DNA of 12,544 nucleotides from Azoarcus sp. (GCA_031282905.1 JAITCV010000140.1:1-12544), one strand, 5' to 3'; positions 1-7,716 are shown, numbered from the stretch's first letter. Notes: generated by a model not told the origin, from the letters alone. Made by a program: numbers and translations.

Positions 1-152
1 CCAAACGCGGCCAGGGCGGCAGCGGTCTGGGGCTGCATCTCGTCTACAACATCATCACCCGCAACCTGGGCGGCACGATCAAGGCGGACAGCATCCCCGG
101 AGAGGGAGTGACCTTCACCCTGACCCTGCCCGGCAGCGTGGCGGGCGATTGA
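1..152 (+). CDS. Sensor histidine kinase, C-terminal end (partial)
   Basis: The reading frame starting at base 3 is open from the window edge to a TGA at 150-152 and gives 49 residues. It contains GGSGLGLHLVYNII, a typical G2 ATP-lid motif of the HATPase_c domain, followed by the closing strand pattern GGTIKADSIPGEGVTFTLTLP. This is the very end of the catalytic domain, so the protein ends shortly after the ATP-binding fold and carries no C-terminal receiver domain. The sensor part, the phosphorylated histidine and any partner response regulator lie outside the window. The next gene is on the opposite strand, so no partner lies downstream. Family assignment is firm; the signal sensed cannot be judged. 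Confidence 0.85.
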   Translation, partial: KRGQGGSGLGLHLVYNIITRNLGGTIKADSIPGEGVTFTLTLPGSVAGD

Positions 153-208
153 TAGCGGTCGAGTGCTTCGTTCGGAAGAGAAAAGAAGACGGTGTGGAAC
201 AGGCCGTA

Positions 209-236
209 GTAGGGGCACGGCGCGCCGCGCCCCTAC
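209..236. terminator. GC-rich palindrome between convergent genes, probable two-way terminator
   Basis: Bases 209-216 (GTAGGGGC) pair perfectly with 229-236 (GCCCCTAC). The 12 bases between contain the palindrome CGGCGCGCCG, so the whole 28 bases form one almost unbroken hairpin. It lies between the kinase stop at 152 and the channel stop at 243, on convergent genes, which is where a shared terminator is expected. There is no clean T-run on either side, so intrinsic termination is inferred from shape and position. Palindromes beginning GTAGGGGC are, to my knowledge, also frequent dispersed intergenic repeats in bacteria, so it may be a repeat copy serving as a terminator. Confidence 0.55.
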
Positions 237-242
237 AGTCGT

Positions 243-1361
243 CTACTTCTGATCTTCGGACATCTTGGCTGGCTTGTTGGATAGCTGCGCGCTGTAGGAG
301 ATGCGAGTGGGGAAAGCGATCTCCGCGCCGTGGCGGGTGATGATTGCGGAAATCTTCAGCAGGATGTCCTGTTTGATCACGTGGAAATCCACCCATACCG
401 TGGTACGGGTAAAGGTGTACACCAGAATGTCCAGGGAATATTCGTTGTATTGGTTGAAATTGACGATCAAGGTCTGGCTGGGGTCGATTTCGGGATGATT
501 GGCCAGCATGTCGCGGATGTCATCGACGATGGCGGGCAGCGCCGCGATGTCTTCGTAGCGCACGCCGATGGTCTCGTTGATGCGGCGATTGCTCATCCGC
601 GATGGATTTTCCACCGTGATCTGGGTAAAAATCTGGTTGGGCACATAAAGGGGCCGTTTGTCGAAGGTGCGAATACGAGTCAGCCGCCAGCCGATTTCCT
701 CCACCGTGCCCTCGATGTTCTTCTCCGACGAACGAATCCAGTCGCCGACCGCGAACGGACGATCGAGATAGACCATCAATCCGCCGAAGAAATTGGCGAG
801 CAGATCCTTGGCCGCGAAACCCACCGCGATACCGCCGATACCGCCGAAGGCCAGCACGCCGGACACCGAGAAGCCCAGGCTCTGCAGACCGACCAGCACC
901 GCGACGATCAGCACCACGATACGCGCGAGCTTGCCAACGGCATCGATCGTGGTACGGTCGACCGGCTCGCCCTGGGTCACCTTGAGCGCCACCAGCACCC
1001 GCTGCGTGTTGTTGATGAAACGCAGCATGAACCAGGCGAAACAGGCGATCACCCCGACCGTGCGCAGGGTTGGCACGGCGTCGAACAGCGCAATGCCGGT
1101 TCTGTCGCCGGCGATCCGGGCGGCGAACGCCAGGCCGACGACCCACGCCAGCATGCTTCCTGGACGGCGAATGGCCGAAACCAGGGCGAAATCCCATGGC
1201 GTTTTCATGTGGCGCGTTTTTTCTTCGAGCTTCCCCAGCACCCGGCCCAGCGCGAAGTTGAAAATCACCACCGCGCACACGATCAGGCCGACATAAAGCG
1301 CGAAAGTGATTTCCGCGTTTCCGCCCGTTACCCGCGCCAGCCATGCCTGTATTTCTTCCAT
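243..1361 (-). CDS. ynaI: Small-conductance mechanosensitive channel, MscS family, YnaI-like
   Basis: This 372-residue inner-membrane protein is an MscS-type channel that would open under membrane tension and protect against hypo-osmotic shock. Hydrophobic segments lie near residues 18-38, 66-84, 101-117 and 144-162, followed by the pore helix at about 167-197 (AFGGIGGIAVGFAAKDLLAN, with the Gly/Ala packing typical of MscS TM3). The cytoplasmic beta domain follows directly (LDRPFAVGDWI, EGTVEEIGWRLTRIRTFDKR, LYVPNQIF, NPSRMSNRRI). From memory these blocks match E. coli YnaI nearly residue for residue, and the extra N-terminal helices agree with YnaI (about 343 residues) rather than with three-helix MscS. 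The ATG at 1361 has a GGGAG purine box upstream. The gene stands alone, divergent from the HDOD gene. The symbol marks the closest known relative; orthology is not proven. Confidence 0.93.
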   Translation of the reverse strand: MEEIQAWLARVTGGNAEITFALYVGLIVCAVVIFNFALGRVLGKLEEKTRHMKTPWDFALVSAIRRPGSMLAWVVGLAFAARIAGDRTGIALFDAVPTLRTVGVIACFAWFMLRFINNTQRVLVALKVTQGEPVDRTTIDAVGKLARIVVLIVAVLVGLQSLGFSVSGVLAFGGIGGIAVGFAAKDLLANFFGGLMVYLDRPFAVGDWIRSSEKNIEGTVEEIGWRLTRIRTFDKRPLYVPNQIFTQITVENPSRMSNRRINETIGVRYEDIAALPAIVDDIRDMLANHPEIDPSQTLIVNFNQYNEYSLDILVYTFTRTTVWVDFHVIKQDILLKISAIITRHGAEIAFPTRISYSAQLSNKPAKMSEDQK

Positions 1362-1393
1362 CTTCTCGTCTCCCGCTTCCCTGAATCATGCGA

Positions 1394-1420
1394 ATTTTAC
1401 GTCGTTCTCGCGAATATCAC
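1394..1420 (-). promoter_or_regulatory. Possible promoter of the MscS-type channel gene
   Basis: On the minus strand TAAAAT (1394-1399) matches five of six bases of a sigma-70 -10 box. GTGATA (1415-1420) matches four of six of a -35 box, but the 15-bp spacer is short. Transcription would start near 1387, leaving a leader of about 25 bases before the ATG at 1361. The 137-bp gap to the divergent HDOD gene must hold promoters for both genes; this is the better of the two candidates. Confidence 0.3.
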
Positions 1421-1498
1421 TTGCACTCGGGCGGAAATCCCGCCAGTATTTTGACGAATTCTTGAACGATGAGCGCCGACAGAAGGCACAATGACATC

Positions 1499-2353
1499 AT
1501 GAGCGACGTTGCCGCAAAAGCCCTCAAGGGAATCACCATACCCGCCTGCCCGGCCATCCTGACTCAGTTGATGAACGAACTGAGGAGCCCGATCACCAAC
1601 AACAAGAAAATCGCCGGGCTCATCATTCAGGACGTTGGCATTGCATCGGTTGTCATCCGCAGCGCCAATTCCCCCCTGATCAGCGGCAATCGCCGGATCG
1701 AATCCATCTCGGACGCGGTCAGCCTGCTGGGTTTCGGCTCGCTCGCCAATCTGGTGCATGAAGCCTTGCTGCAAAGCTCGATTGGCAACAACCACGCCTC
1801 GCTCGAACGTTTTTGGGACAGCTCACGCTACACGGCCATCGCCAGTTCCAGGCTGGCCCACGCGGTCGGGCGCATCAACCCCGACGCCGCCTATACCTTC
1901 GGCCTGTTCCATGATTGCGGCATTCCCTTGCTGGCCCAGCGTTATCCCGAATACAAGGACGTGCTCCGCGAAGCCAACCGCAATGCCGAAAAGGTATTCA
2001 CCACCATCGAGGACGAAGTCATCGGCACCAACCATGCCGTGCTGGGATATTACCTCGCGCGCTCCTGGGGACTGTCCGACGCCGTCACCCAGGGCATCCT
2101 CAACCATCACGATTACGCCCAGCTCGAAGACCCGCGCAACGTCGACAGTGATGCCCATCGCATGATCGCGATCAACGTCGCGGCTGAATACATCGCGCGC
2201 ACCCACCTGCGCACGGCGCACGATACCGAATGGAGCAAGGCGCGCGGCGCGGTTGCCTTTTTCTTCGGTTTATCCCCCACTGAAATCGACGACCTCGCCG
2301 ACGATGTGATCTACCAGTTCGACCAGTCCCTCAACCAGCACGATGACGATTGA
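1499..2353 (+). CDS. HDOD-domain protein (stand-alone)
   Basis: A 284-residue protein made almost entirely of one HDOD domain, a family related to HD phosphohydrolases that usually works in signalling (c-di-GMP, motility, stress, DNA uptake) and often lacks enzyme activity. It starts with the family pattern KGITIPACPAILTQLMNEL and then IIQDVGIASVVIRSANSPL. The HD dyad is present at 138-139 (GLFHDCGIPLL), with a later ILNHHD near 200-205. Where HD enzymes have the first metal-binding His after a Trp, this protein reads FWDSSRYTA, so the metal site looks incomplete and a scaffold role is more likely. I chose ATG 1499 because AGAAGG lies 12 bases upstream and the family pattern follows at once. 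An upstream in-frame ATG at 1469 would add ten residues but has no visible ribosome site. No output domain is fused, and the partner is unknown. Confidence 0.85.
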   Translation: MSDVAAKALKGITIPACPAILTQLMNELRSPITNNKKIAGLIIQDVGIASVVIRSANSPLISGNRRIESISDAVSLLGFGSLANLVHEALLQSSIGNNHASLERFWDSSRYTAIASSRLAHAVGRINPDAAYTFGLFHDCGIPLLAQRYPEYKDVLREANRNAEKVFTTIEDEVIGTNHAVLGYYLARSWGLSDAVTQGILNHHDYAQLEDPRNVDSDAHRMIAINVAAEYIARTHLRTAHDTEWSKARGAVAFFFGLSPTEIDDLADDVIYQFDQSLNQHDDD

Positions 2354-2445
2354 AGCAAGATGACATCTCGAAGATATTTTATCCTTGAGAATCAATGAGT
2401 TACGTTCAATCTTTCGCTGGAATGACGAGTTTGCTTGTAGCTTTG

Positions 2446-2460
2446 GAACCCGATTTGTGG
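2446..2460 (+). repeat. 15-bp dispersed repeat, copy 1
   Basis: GAACCCGATTTGTGG here is identical to 9739-9753, the spacer between the ABC operon and ilvA. Similarity continues downstream in both copies with gaps (CCAC, GATGCC, then a purine-rich block), which suggests two worn copies of a longer intergenic repeat rather than chance. Both copies are in gene-free DNA and in the same orientation. Confidence 0.4.
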
Positions 2461-2697
2461 CCCCACGTGATGCCAGAGGCGCTGCATGCGTCGCCCGCTA
2501 CAAAGCCGTGCCATTGCTGTGGGTAAATTTTGCTGGAATGAAGATCCAGGTTCATCGGGGAAAACGGGACTCCTCATCAAAGCCGCAGCATAGGGCAAGA
2601 ATTGGTTGGAACAATGCCCGAAAAACCACGCACAAGTCACGAACCTCTCAGTTAGACTAGGAAATTCGCGGATCCGCTCGTGCAACCCGCGTTTTAT

Positions 2698-2750
2698 CGC
2701 CCTTCCATCCCCCCTCCCCTCCCCATTTTGACTCCCTTTTCTGACTCCCC
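2698..2750 (+). other. Pyrimidine-rich leader of prc lacking a Shine-Dalgarno site
   Basis: About 46 of these 53 bases are C or T, and no purine-rich ribosome site precedes the ATG at 2757. The tract contains TGACTCCC twice (2729-2736 and 2742-2749). Translation of prc would have to rely on an unstructured leader or another mechanism, unless the true start is further in. The role of the repeats is unknown. Confidence 0.4.
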
Positions 2751-2756
2751 ACGCCG

Positions 2757-4901
2757 ATGAATCGTTCGTTGAACCGAATCGCATTGCTTGCCGCCCCCCT
2801 GTTTGTCCTGTCTACGCACACCGCCGCCGCGCCAGCGCCGGCCGCGCCGCTTACCCCCAGCCCAGCCCACGCCGAGACCGCGCTCACCAGCGTCGAGCTG
2901 CTGTCCCGCCATCACTACAAGGCTCAGCCGCTCGACGATGCGCTCTCCCAGCAGATTTTCGAACGCTATCTCAAGGCGCTCGACCCCAACCGTCTCTTCC
3001 TGCTGCAAGCGGACATCGACGAATTCGCTTTCGCGCGCACGACCCTGGACGATGCCATCCGCGCCGGACGACTCGATCTGCCCTTCGCCCTTTTCGCCCG
3101 TTATACCCGACGGACGAACGAGCAGATGAACGTGATACGCGCACTGCTCGATACCAAATTCGATTTCAGCCTCAACGAAACCTATACCCCCGACCGCAGT
3201 GAAGCGCCGTGGGCCGCTTCAACCGGCGAATTGCGCGAAATCTGGCGCAAGCGGATCAAGAACGACTGGCTGCGCCTGCGCCTTGGCGGCATGAACGACG
3301 CGGCCATCCGCACCACCCTGTCCAAGCGGTATGAACACGCGCTGGATCGCGCCGCCCGTTTTTCCAGCGATGAAGTGTTCCAGACCTTCATGAATGCCTG
3401 GGCCAGCGCGCTCGAACCCCACACCAGCTACCTTGGCCCCCGCGCCGCCGAAGATTTCGCCATCTCGATGAAACTGTCGCTGGTCGGCATCGGCGCGGTG
3501 CTCCAGGAACGCGATGACTATGTCACCGTGCGCGAACTGATCGCCGGTGGCCCGGCGCTGCGCTCCGGCAAGATCGAAGTCGGCGACCGCATCGTCGGGG
3601 TTGCCCAGGGCGATGGCCCCATGGTCGATGTCACCGGCTGGCGCGCGAACGAAGTCGTCAACCTCATCCGGGGCGCGGCCAACACCACCGTGGTGCTCGA
3701 TCTCCTGCCCGCTGGCATCGATGACGAACATCACCGGGTCACGCTGGTGCGCGCCACCATCCGTCTCGAAAACCAGGCCGCGAAGAGCGAAATCCGCGAA
3801 ATTCACAGCAGCGGCAGCATCCACCGCATCGGCGTCATCAAACTGCCCAGTTTCTACCAGGACTCCGAAGCGCGCCGCAGGAATCCCGGCAACTTCCGCA
3901 GCGCCACCCGCGACACCGCCCAGTTGATCGAACAACTCAAGCATGACGGCATCGACGCCTTGCTGCTCGACCTGCGCAACAACGCCGGCGGCGTGCTCGA
4001 CGAAGCGGTCTCGCTCACCGGACTATTCATCGACAGCGGTCCGGTCGTCATCCAGCACAACGCGCGCGGCCAGATGCGCATCGAGCGCGACCTCGTGGCG
4101 GGCATGGCCTGGGATGGGCCGCTCGCCGTGCTCATCAACCGCGCGTCGGCCTCGGCATCGGAAATCTTCGCCGCCGCCATCCAGGATTATGGCCGAGGCA
4201 TCATCATCGGCGAAGACAGTTTCGGCAAGGGCACGGTGCAAACCCTGATCGACCTCGACGAAATCGCCCGCAGCAAACCGCCCCGCTACGGCGAACTGAA
4301 GCTGACTGTCGCCCAGTTCTTCCGCATCTCCGGCGGCACCACCCAGCTACGCGGCGTCACCCCCGACATCGCCCTGCCCTCACTGTCCGATACCGAGCAT
4401 TTCGGCGAAGCGAGCTATGACAATGCTCTGCCCTGGACGCGCATCGGCCCCGCCGAATACCACAGCGTGGGCAATATCGCCGCCCTGCTGCCCGAACTGA
4501 ACGTGCGCCATGAACAACGGGTTGCCAAGGATGCCGGTTTCCACCAGCTTCAGGAAGACGCCGAAGAGTTGAAAGCAATGCGCCAGCGCAGGACGATCTC
4601 GCTCAACGAAGCCAGGCGCCGCGCGGAATATCGCCGCCAGGAAGCCCGCGCCAAGATCCGCAACCAGCTACTCGGCATCGTCGGCCCGGATGGCGCCGAT
4701 CTTCCGGATAATGACGATGGCCTGTTCAGCGACGAACGCAGCCTGAGTGTGGATCTGGCCGCCGAAAAAGCGCGCAAGACCGTCCGCGATGTGTTGCTCG
4801 ACGAGGGCGCGAGCATCCTGGGCGACATGATCGAACTGCTCGCCACCGATTCCGAACTTGCCCGCAACGTAAGCGCAGAGCATGTCAGCGCCGAGCAATG
4901 A
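2757..4901 (+). CDS. prc: Tail-specific (C-terminal processing) periplasmic protease Prc/Tsp
   Basis: This 714-residue serine protease of family S41 cleaves periplasmic proteins from their C-termini. In E. coli it trims FtsI and, with NlpI, degrades the murein hydrolase MepS. A signal peptide is seen at the N-terminus (hydrophobic run at about 8-24, possible cleavage after AHA at residue 39). The Tsp N-terminal helical domain covers about 43-215, starting SRHHYKAQPLDDALSQQIF. A PDZ domain covers about 235-320 (VGIGAVLQ, KIEVGDRIVGV). The protease core follows, with NRASASASEIFAAAIQDYGR and FGKGTVQ. By the E. coli spacing the catalytic pair is Ser466 and Lys491, with the conserved Asp477 also present. 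A charged C-terminal domain covers about 550-700. Length and order match the family (E. coli 682 residues). No Shine-Dalgarno site is visible, but the signal peptide supports this ATG. The macro-domain gene lies 52 bp downstream. Confidence 0.96.
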   Translation: MNRSLNRIALLAAPLFVLSTHTAAAPAPAAPLTPSPAHAETALTSVELLSRHHYKAQPLDDALSQQIFERYLKALDPNRLFLLQADIDEFAFARTTLDDAIRAGRLDLPFALFARYTRRTNEQMNVIRALLDTKFDFSLNETYTPDRSEAPWAASTGELREIWRKRIKNDWLRLRLGGMNDAAIRTTLSKRYEHALDRAARFSSDEVFQTFMNAWASALEPHTSYLGPRAAEDFAISMKLSLVGIGAVLQERDDYVTVRELIAGGPALRSGKIEVGDRIVGVAQGDGPMVDVTGWRANEVVNLIRGAANTTVVLDLLPAGIDDEHHRVTLVRATIRLENQAAKSEIREIHSSGSIHRIGVIKLPSFYQDSEARRRNPGNFRSATRDTAQLIEQLKHDGIDALLLDLRNNAGGVLDEAVSLTGLFIDSGPVVIQHNARGQMRIERDLVAGMAWDGPLAVLINRASASASEIFAAAIQDYGRGIIIGEDSFGKGTVQTLIDLDEIARSKPPRYGELKLTVAQFFRISGGTTQLRGVTPDIALPSLSDTEHFGEASYDNALPWTRIGPAEYHSVGNIAALLPELNVRHEQRVAKDAGFHQLQEDAEELKAMRQRRTISLNEARRRAEYRRQEARAKIRNQLLGIVGPDGADLPDNDDGLFSDERSLSVDLAAEKARKTVRDVLLDEGASILGDMIELLATDSELARNVSAEHVSAEQ

Positions 4902-4953
4902 ACATGGCAACGCACATGATCCGGATTCTTGATGCCTTGGAAAAACACGCAAC

Positions 4954-5433
4954 ATGGAAAAAGCACGGATACGGGTCGTGGAAGGCGATCTCCTCGATCA
5001 GCCGGTCGATGTCATCGTCAATGCCTGGAATCGCAATATCATTCCCTGGTGGCTCCTGCTGCCGCAGGGCGTCTCCGCGGCGATCAAGCGGCGCGGCGGC
5101 CTGGAACCCTTCCGGGAACTTGCCCGGCATGGCCCGATTCCACTCGGCCACGCCGTGCACACGAGCGCCGGACGCTTGCCGTTTCGGGGCATCATCCATG
5201 TGGCGGGCATCAATTTGTTGTGGTTCGCTACAGAATATTCCATCCGCACCGCAACGCGCTCCGCGCTCGAACTGGCGGCGGAAAAGGGCTATCGCACCAT
5301 TGCCTTTCCCCTGATCGGCACAGGCACAGGCGGTGCTTCCCGGCAAAAAACACAGGCGCTCATGTGCGCGGAAGCGGAAGCCTCCAGTTTTCCTGGAGAA
5401 GTAAGCATCGTGTCATACCGGCGTGCCCCTTGA
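4954..5433 (+). CDS. Macro-domain protein with a non-canonical first ligand loop
   Basis: A 159-residue single-domain cytoplasmic protein. Macro domains bind ADP-ribose or relatives, and some remove ADP-ribose from proteins, nucleic acids or O-acetyl-ADP-ribose. The fold signs are in order: VVEGDLLDQPVDVIVNAWN (8-26), GHAVHTSAG (65-73), IIHVAGIN (80-87) and PLIGTGTGGASRQK (119-132), the last being the diphosphate loop. The usual first loop, NAAN followed by GGGGVDGAIH, is replaced by NAWNRNIIPWWLLLPQGVSAAI. The glycines and the Asp and His are gone and a hydrophobic insert is present. From memory this variant recurs in other bacteria, so it is probably a real subfamily, but its ligand cannot be inferred. 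It follows prc by 52 bp on the same strand and may share its transcript. The ribosome site is weak. Confidence 0.85.
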   Translation: MEKARIRVVEGDLLDQPVDVIVNAWNRNIIPWWLLLPQGVSAAIKRRGGLEPFRELARHGPIPLGHAVHTSAGRLPFRGIIHVAGINLLWFATEYSIRTATRSALELAAEKGYRTIAFPLIGTGTGGASRQKTQALMCAEAEASSFPGEVSIVSYRRAP

Positions 5434-5475
5434 ATCTTTTCAAATCGTCGATCCAAGTCGCAAGCGGCCCGGTCG

Positions 5476-7716
5476 TCAGGCAATTTCCACCCGGTTGCGG
5501 CCCTTGTGCTTGGCGGAGTAGAGGGCATGGTCGGCGCGGGAGAGGGCGCGGTCGACGTTGTTGTCGCTGGCGTCCATGATGGTGATGCCGATGCTGGTGG
5601 TGACGTTGATGGTGGTGTTGTTGTAGTTGAGCGGCTGCTGTTCGAGCGTCAGGCGGATGCGTTCGGAGAGGTCCCGCGCGCCTTCGAGGCTGGTTTCGGG
5701 CAGCAGGATGCCGAACTCTTCGCCGCCCAGGCGGCCGAAGGAGTCGGATTCGCGCAGCAGTTCCCTGACATGCCCCACGATGTGACAAAGCATGGCGTCG
5801 CCCGCAGCGTGACCGTAGGTGTCGTTGATGCGTTTGAAATAATCGATATCCAGCATCAGGATGGCTGCCCTTGTCTGATATCTGGATATGCGATTGCGCT
5901 CGTGATCGAGGCATTCGAAGAACGCGCGGCGGTTGGGGATGCCGGTGAGCGGATCGGTGGTGGCCATTTGCCATAGTTCGTGCGCGTGGCGTTTGCGCTG
6001 CGAGATGTCGCGATAGATGTGAAGGAAGCCAAATGAGGTGTCGTGGTGGCGTATCGGGATGAAATCGCGTTCCATCCAGCGCCCGTCCTTGAAGCGGATT
6101 TCCTCGTTGTAGAACGGCCGGGCGCGTTCGCGCAACTCTTCGACGCGCTCGACGAAGGCCATGCTGTCTTCGGCGATGAGGCTGAGCAGGCGGGTGAGCG
6201 GTTGCAGCGGCTGCTCCACGGTGTATCCCTCGGTAGACGGGATGCCCAGCAGTTCGAGCGCATAGGGGTTGACCAGCGCGATCCGGCCATGGGGGTCTTC
6301 CATGATGACCGCGCCGGGAAAATTATTGACGATGGTTCTGAGGCGGACGTTGGCGATTTCGAGTTGCTCGCGCTCGGCCTTGTGTTGGGTGAAGTCTTCC
6401 TTGATGGCGATGAAATGCTGGATGGAGCCTTCGGTGCCGTTTACCGGGGAGATGGTCATTCTTTCATCATAGAGCGTGCCATCCTTGCGGCGATTGACCA
6501 GTTCGCCGCGCCAGACATGGCCGGAGCGCAAGGTCTGCCACATCTGGCGATAAAAGCCGTTGCCTTGGAGACCGGATTTGATCAGGCTGCCCGGACGCTG
6601 GCCGATCGCTTCAGTGGCGGTGTAGCCGGTGAGTTCGGCAAACGACGGGTTGACCCATTCGATGACCCCGTCACTGTCGGTGACGACGGCAGCATTGGAG
6701 CAGGCGTTGAACGAGGTCTCGAGCGTGCGCCGGTGCGCTTCGGCCTGGATGCGCAGCAGGTGTTCGCGGCGGTTGGCGCGGCGAAACAGCAGGTAGCCGA
6801 TCACGGCGTTGCTCATGGCGATCAGCACCAGCAGCAGGACAAGGACATTCTGCCGTTGGATTTGCGCGCGGATGTTGGCCAATGATTGCTCGCGGTCAAC
6901 GGTCCAGATGGCGCCAATCGGAAGCTGACCGTGGAGGCGGCAGACGGTGATCAGATGGTGACCGTCGACAGTCTCCAGTATCCGGGCCTTGCCGGGATCG
7001 CCGTATTGCCATTGTCTGGTGAGTTCGCGTTCGGCCATCAGCAGGCTGGCATCGACGCTGCGGGTGTCGAACAGGCGCAGGCCATCATGGCGCAACAGGC
7101 TGACCCGGGCCCCGGTGGCGCCCAGGATATCGGTCACCTGGCGAATCAGGTAATTCAGGTTCAGGGTGGCGACCAGGCGCAGCGCGCGGTTTTCGGCCGT
7201 GTAGCTGATCGGGACGAAGCCTTGATCGGGCGTGCCGCGGCCGTTGTCGGTCTGGGGCTGACCATCGGCGAGATCGCGTCCCGTGTGAGGGGGGCCGATG
7301 TGCAGAACGCCGCCGGGCGAGGAAGCGAAAGGGATGTCGTTTTTCGGATCCAGGACGAGGCCGATATTGTCCGCCGTGGTACTGGCGATGACGATGTTCT
7401 GGTCATCGACCAGCGAGATCGAACGCAGATAGGGTGTGTTGCGCAGGGTGTTCTGAAGCAGGGGCGTCCATGCCCGCTCGCGCTGGGCGCGGGGGGCGGT
7501 GTCGAGCAGCGTTTTCAGGACGAGATCGACATTGCTCAACAATTGCCCGGTGTCGTGGAGGACATAGGCGATATCGCGTTCAGCCTGGGCGCGGATGTTT
7601 TCTTCTTCCCGGAGGATGCGGTTGTTGTCATGCGTGGAAAGCCACATGACAGCCAGGATACCGGTCAGCACGAGCAGGGTGGCGAACCCAAGGTGGGCGC
7701 GGAAGATTTCTTTCAT
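5476..7716 (-). CDS. Membrane-bound diguanylate cyclase: periplasmic sensor, two PAS domains, GGDEF
   Basis: This 746-residue inner-membrane enzyme would make c-di-GMP from two GTP in response to signals. Membrane helices lie at about 11-27 and 290-311. The 260-residue periplasmic part between them has the size and layout of a Cache-type sensor. PAS 1 covers about 330-445 (SNAAVVTDSDGVIEWVNPSFAELTGY) and PAS 2 about 452-572 (FPGAVIMEDPHGRIALVNPYALELLG). The GGDEF domain covers 583-745, entering through ATTDPLTGIPNRRAF. The active-site signature is GGEEF at 664-668, an active variant. The product-inhibition site RxxD is intact (RESD, 655-658, five residues before the signature). No EAL domain is fused, so synthesis only is expected. 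The ATG at 7716 has no good ribosome site. ilvA ends 36 bp upstream on the same strand, so co-transcription is possible. The sensed ligand is unknown. Confidence 0.93.
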   Translation of the reverse strand: MKEIFRAHLGFATLLVLTGILAVMWLSTHDNNRILREEENIRAQAERDIAYVLHDTGQLLSNVDLVLKTLLDTAPRAQRERAWTPLLQNTLRNTPYLRSISLVDDQNIVIASTTADNIGLVLDPKNDIPFASSPGGVLHIGPPHTGRDLADGQPQTDNGRGTPDQGFVPISYTAENRALRLVATLNLNYLIRQVTDILGATGARVSLLRHDGLRLFDTRSVDASLLMAERELTRQWQYGDPGKARILETVDGHHLITVCRLHGQLPIGAIWTVDREQSLANIRAQIQRQNVLVLLLVLIAMSNAVIGYLLFRRANRREHLLRIQAEAHRRTLETSFNACSNAAVVTDSDGVIEWVNPSFAELTGYTATEAIGQRPGSLIKSGLQGNGFYRQMWQTLRSGHVWRGELVNRRKDGTLYDERMTISPVNGTEGSIQHFIAIKEDFTQHKAEREQLEIANVRLRTIVNNFPGAVIMEDPHGRIALVNPYALELLGIPSTEGYTVEQPLQPLTRLLSLIAEDSMAFVERVEELRERARPFYNEEIRFKDGRWMERDFIPIRHHDTSFGFLHIYRDISQRKRHAHELWQMATTDPLTGIPNRRAFFECLDHERNRISRYQTRAAILMLDIDYFKRINDTYGHAAGDAMLCHIVGHVRELLRESDSFGRLGGEEFGILLPETSLEGARDLSERIRLTLEQQPLNYNNTTINVTTSIGITIMDASDNNVDRALSRADHALYSAKHKGRNRVEIA

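Larger units (their letters stand above)
2354..2756. other. Gene-free spacer with repeat fragments
   Basis: This 403-bp stretch between the HDOD gene and prc is visibly richer in A+T than the genes around it. An open frame at 2385-2660 exists but has no ribosome site and no recognisable protein pattern, so I do not call it. It holds a 10-bp direct repeat GCTGGAATGA (2416-2425 and 2532-2541). The second copy forms a small hairpin, CTGGA/TCCAG, at 2533-2549; this resembles pieces of a common GC-hairpin repeat family and may be decayed copies. A perfect 10-bp palindrome GCGGATCCGC lies at 2668-2677. A TAGACT at 2653-2658 could be a weak -10 box for prc but lacks a convincing -35. The last 50 bases are a pyrimidine tract, listed separately. 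Confidence 0.6.

Noticed and set aside
1421..1449. TTGCAC and CAGTAT, 17 bp apart, as a promoter of the HDOD gene
   Set aside because: Each box matches only three of six consensus bases. The nearby GGCGG/CCGCC inverted repeat could be an operator but is too short to claim.
330..1454. 374-codon plus-strand open frame opposite the channel gene
   Set aside because: It is a shadow of a strongly GC3-biased gene. The translation is His/Asp/Gln-rich with no domain pattern, while the minus strand is an unmistakable MscS protein.
2385..2660. 91-codon open frame in the spacer before prc
   Set aside because: It has no ribosome site, no recognisable protein pattern, and composition unlike the neighbouring genes, and it spans repeat fragments.
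2741..2753. 13-mer TGACTCCCCACGC shared with 7731-7743 as proof of a common regulator
   Set aside because: About two such matches are expected by chance in a window this size; kept only as a side note to the prc leader.
5434..5475. Terminator between the convergent macro and cyclase genes
   Set aside because: I found no stable stem or T-run in these 42 bases.
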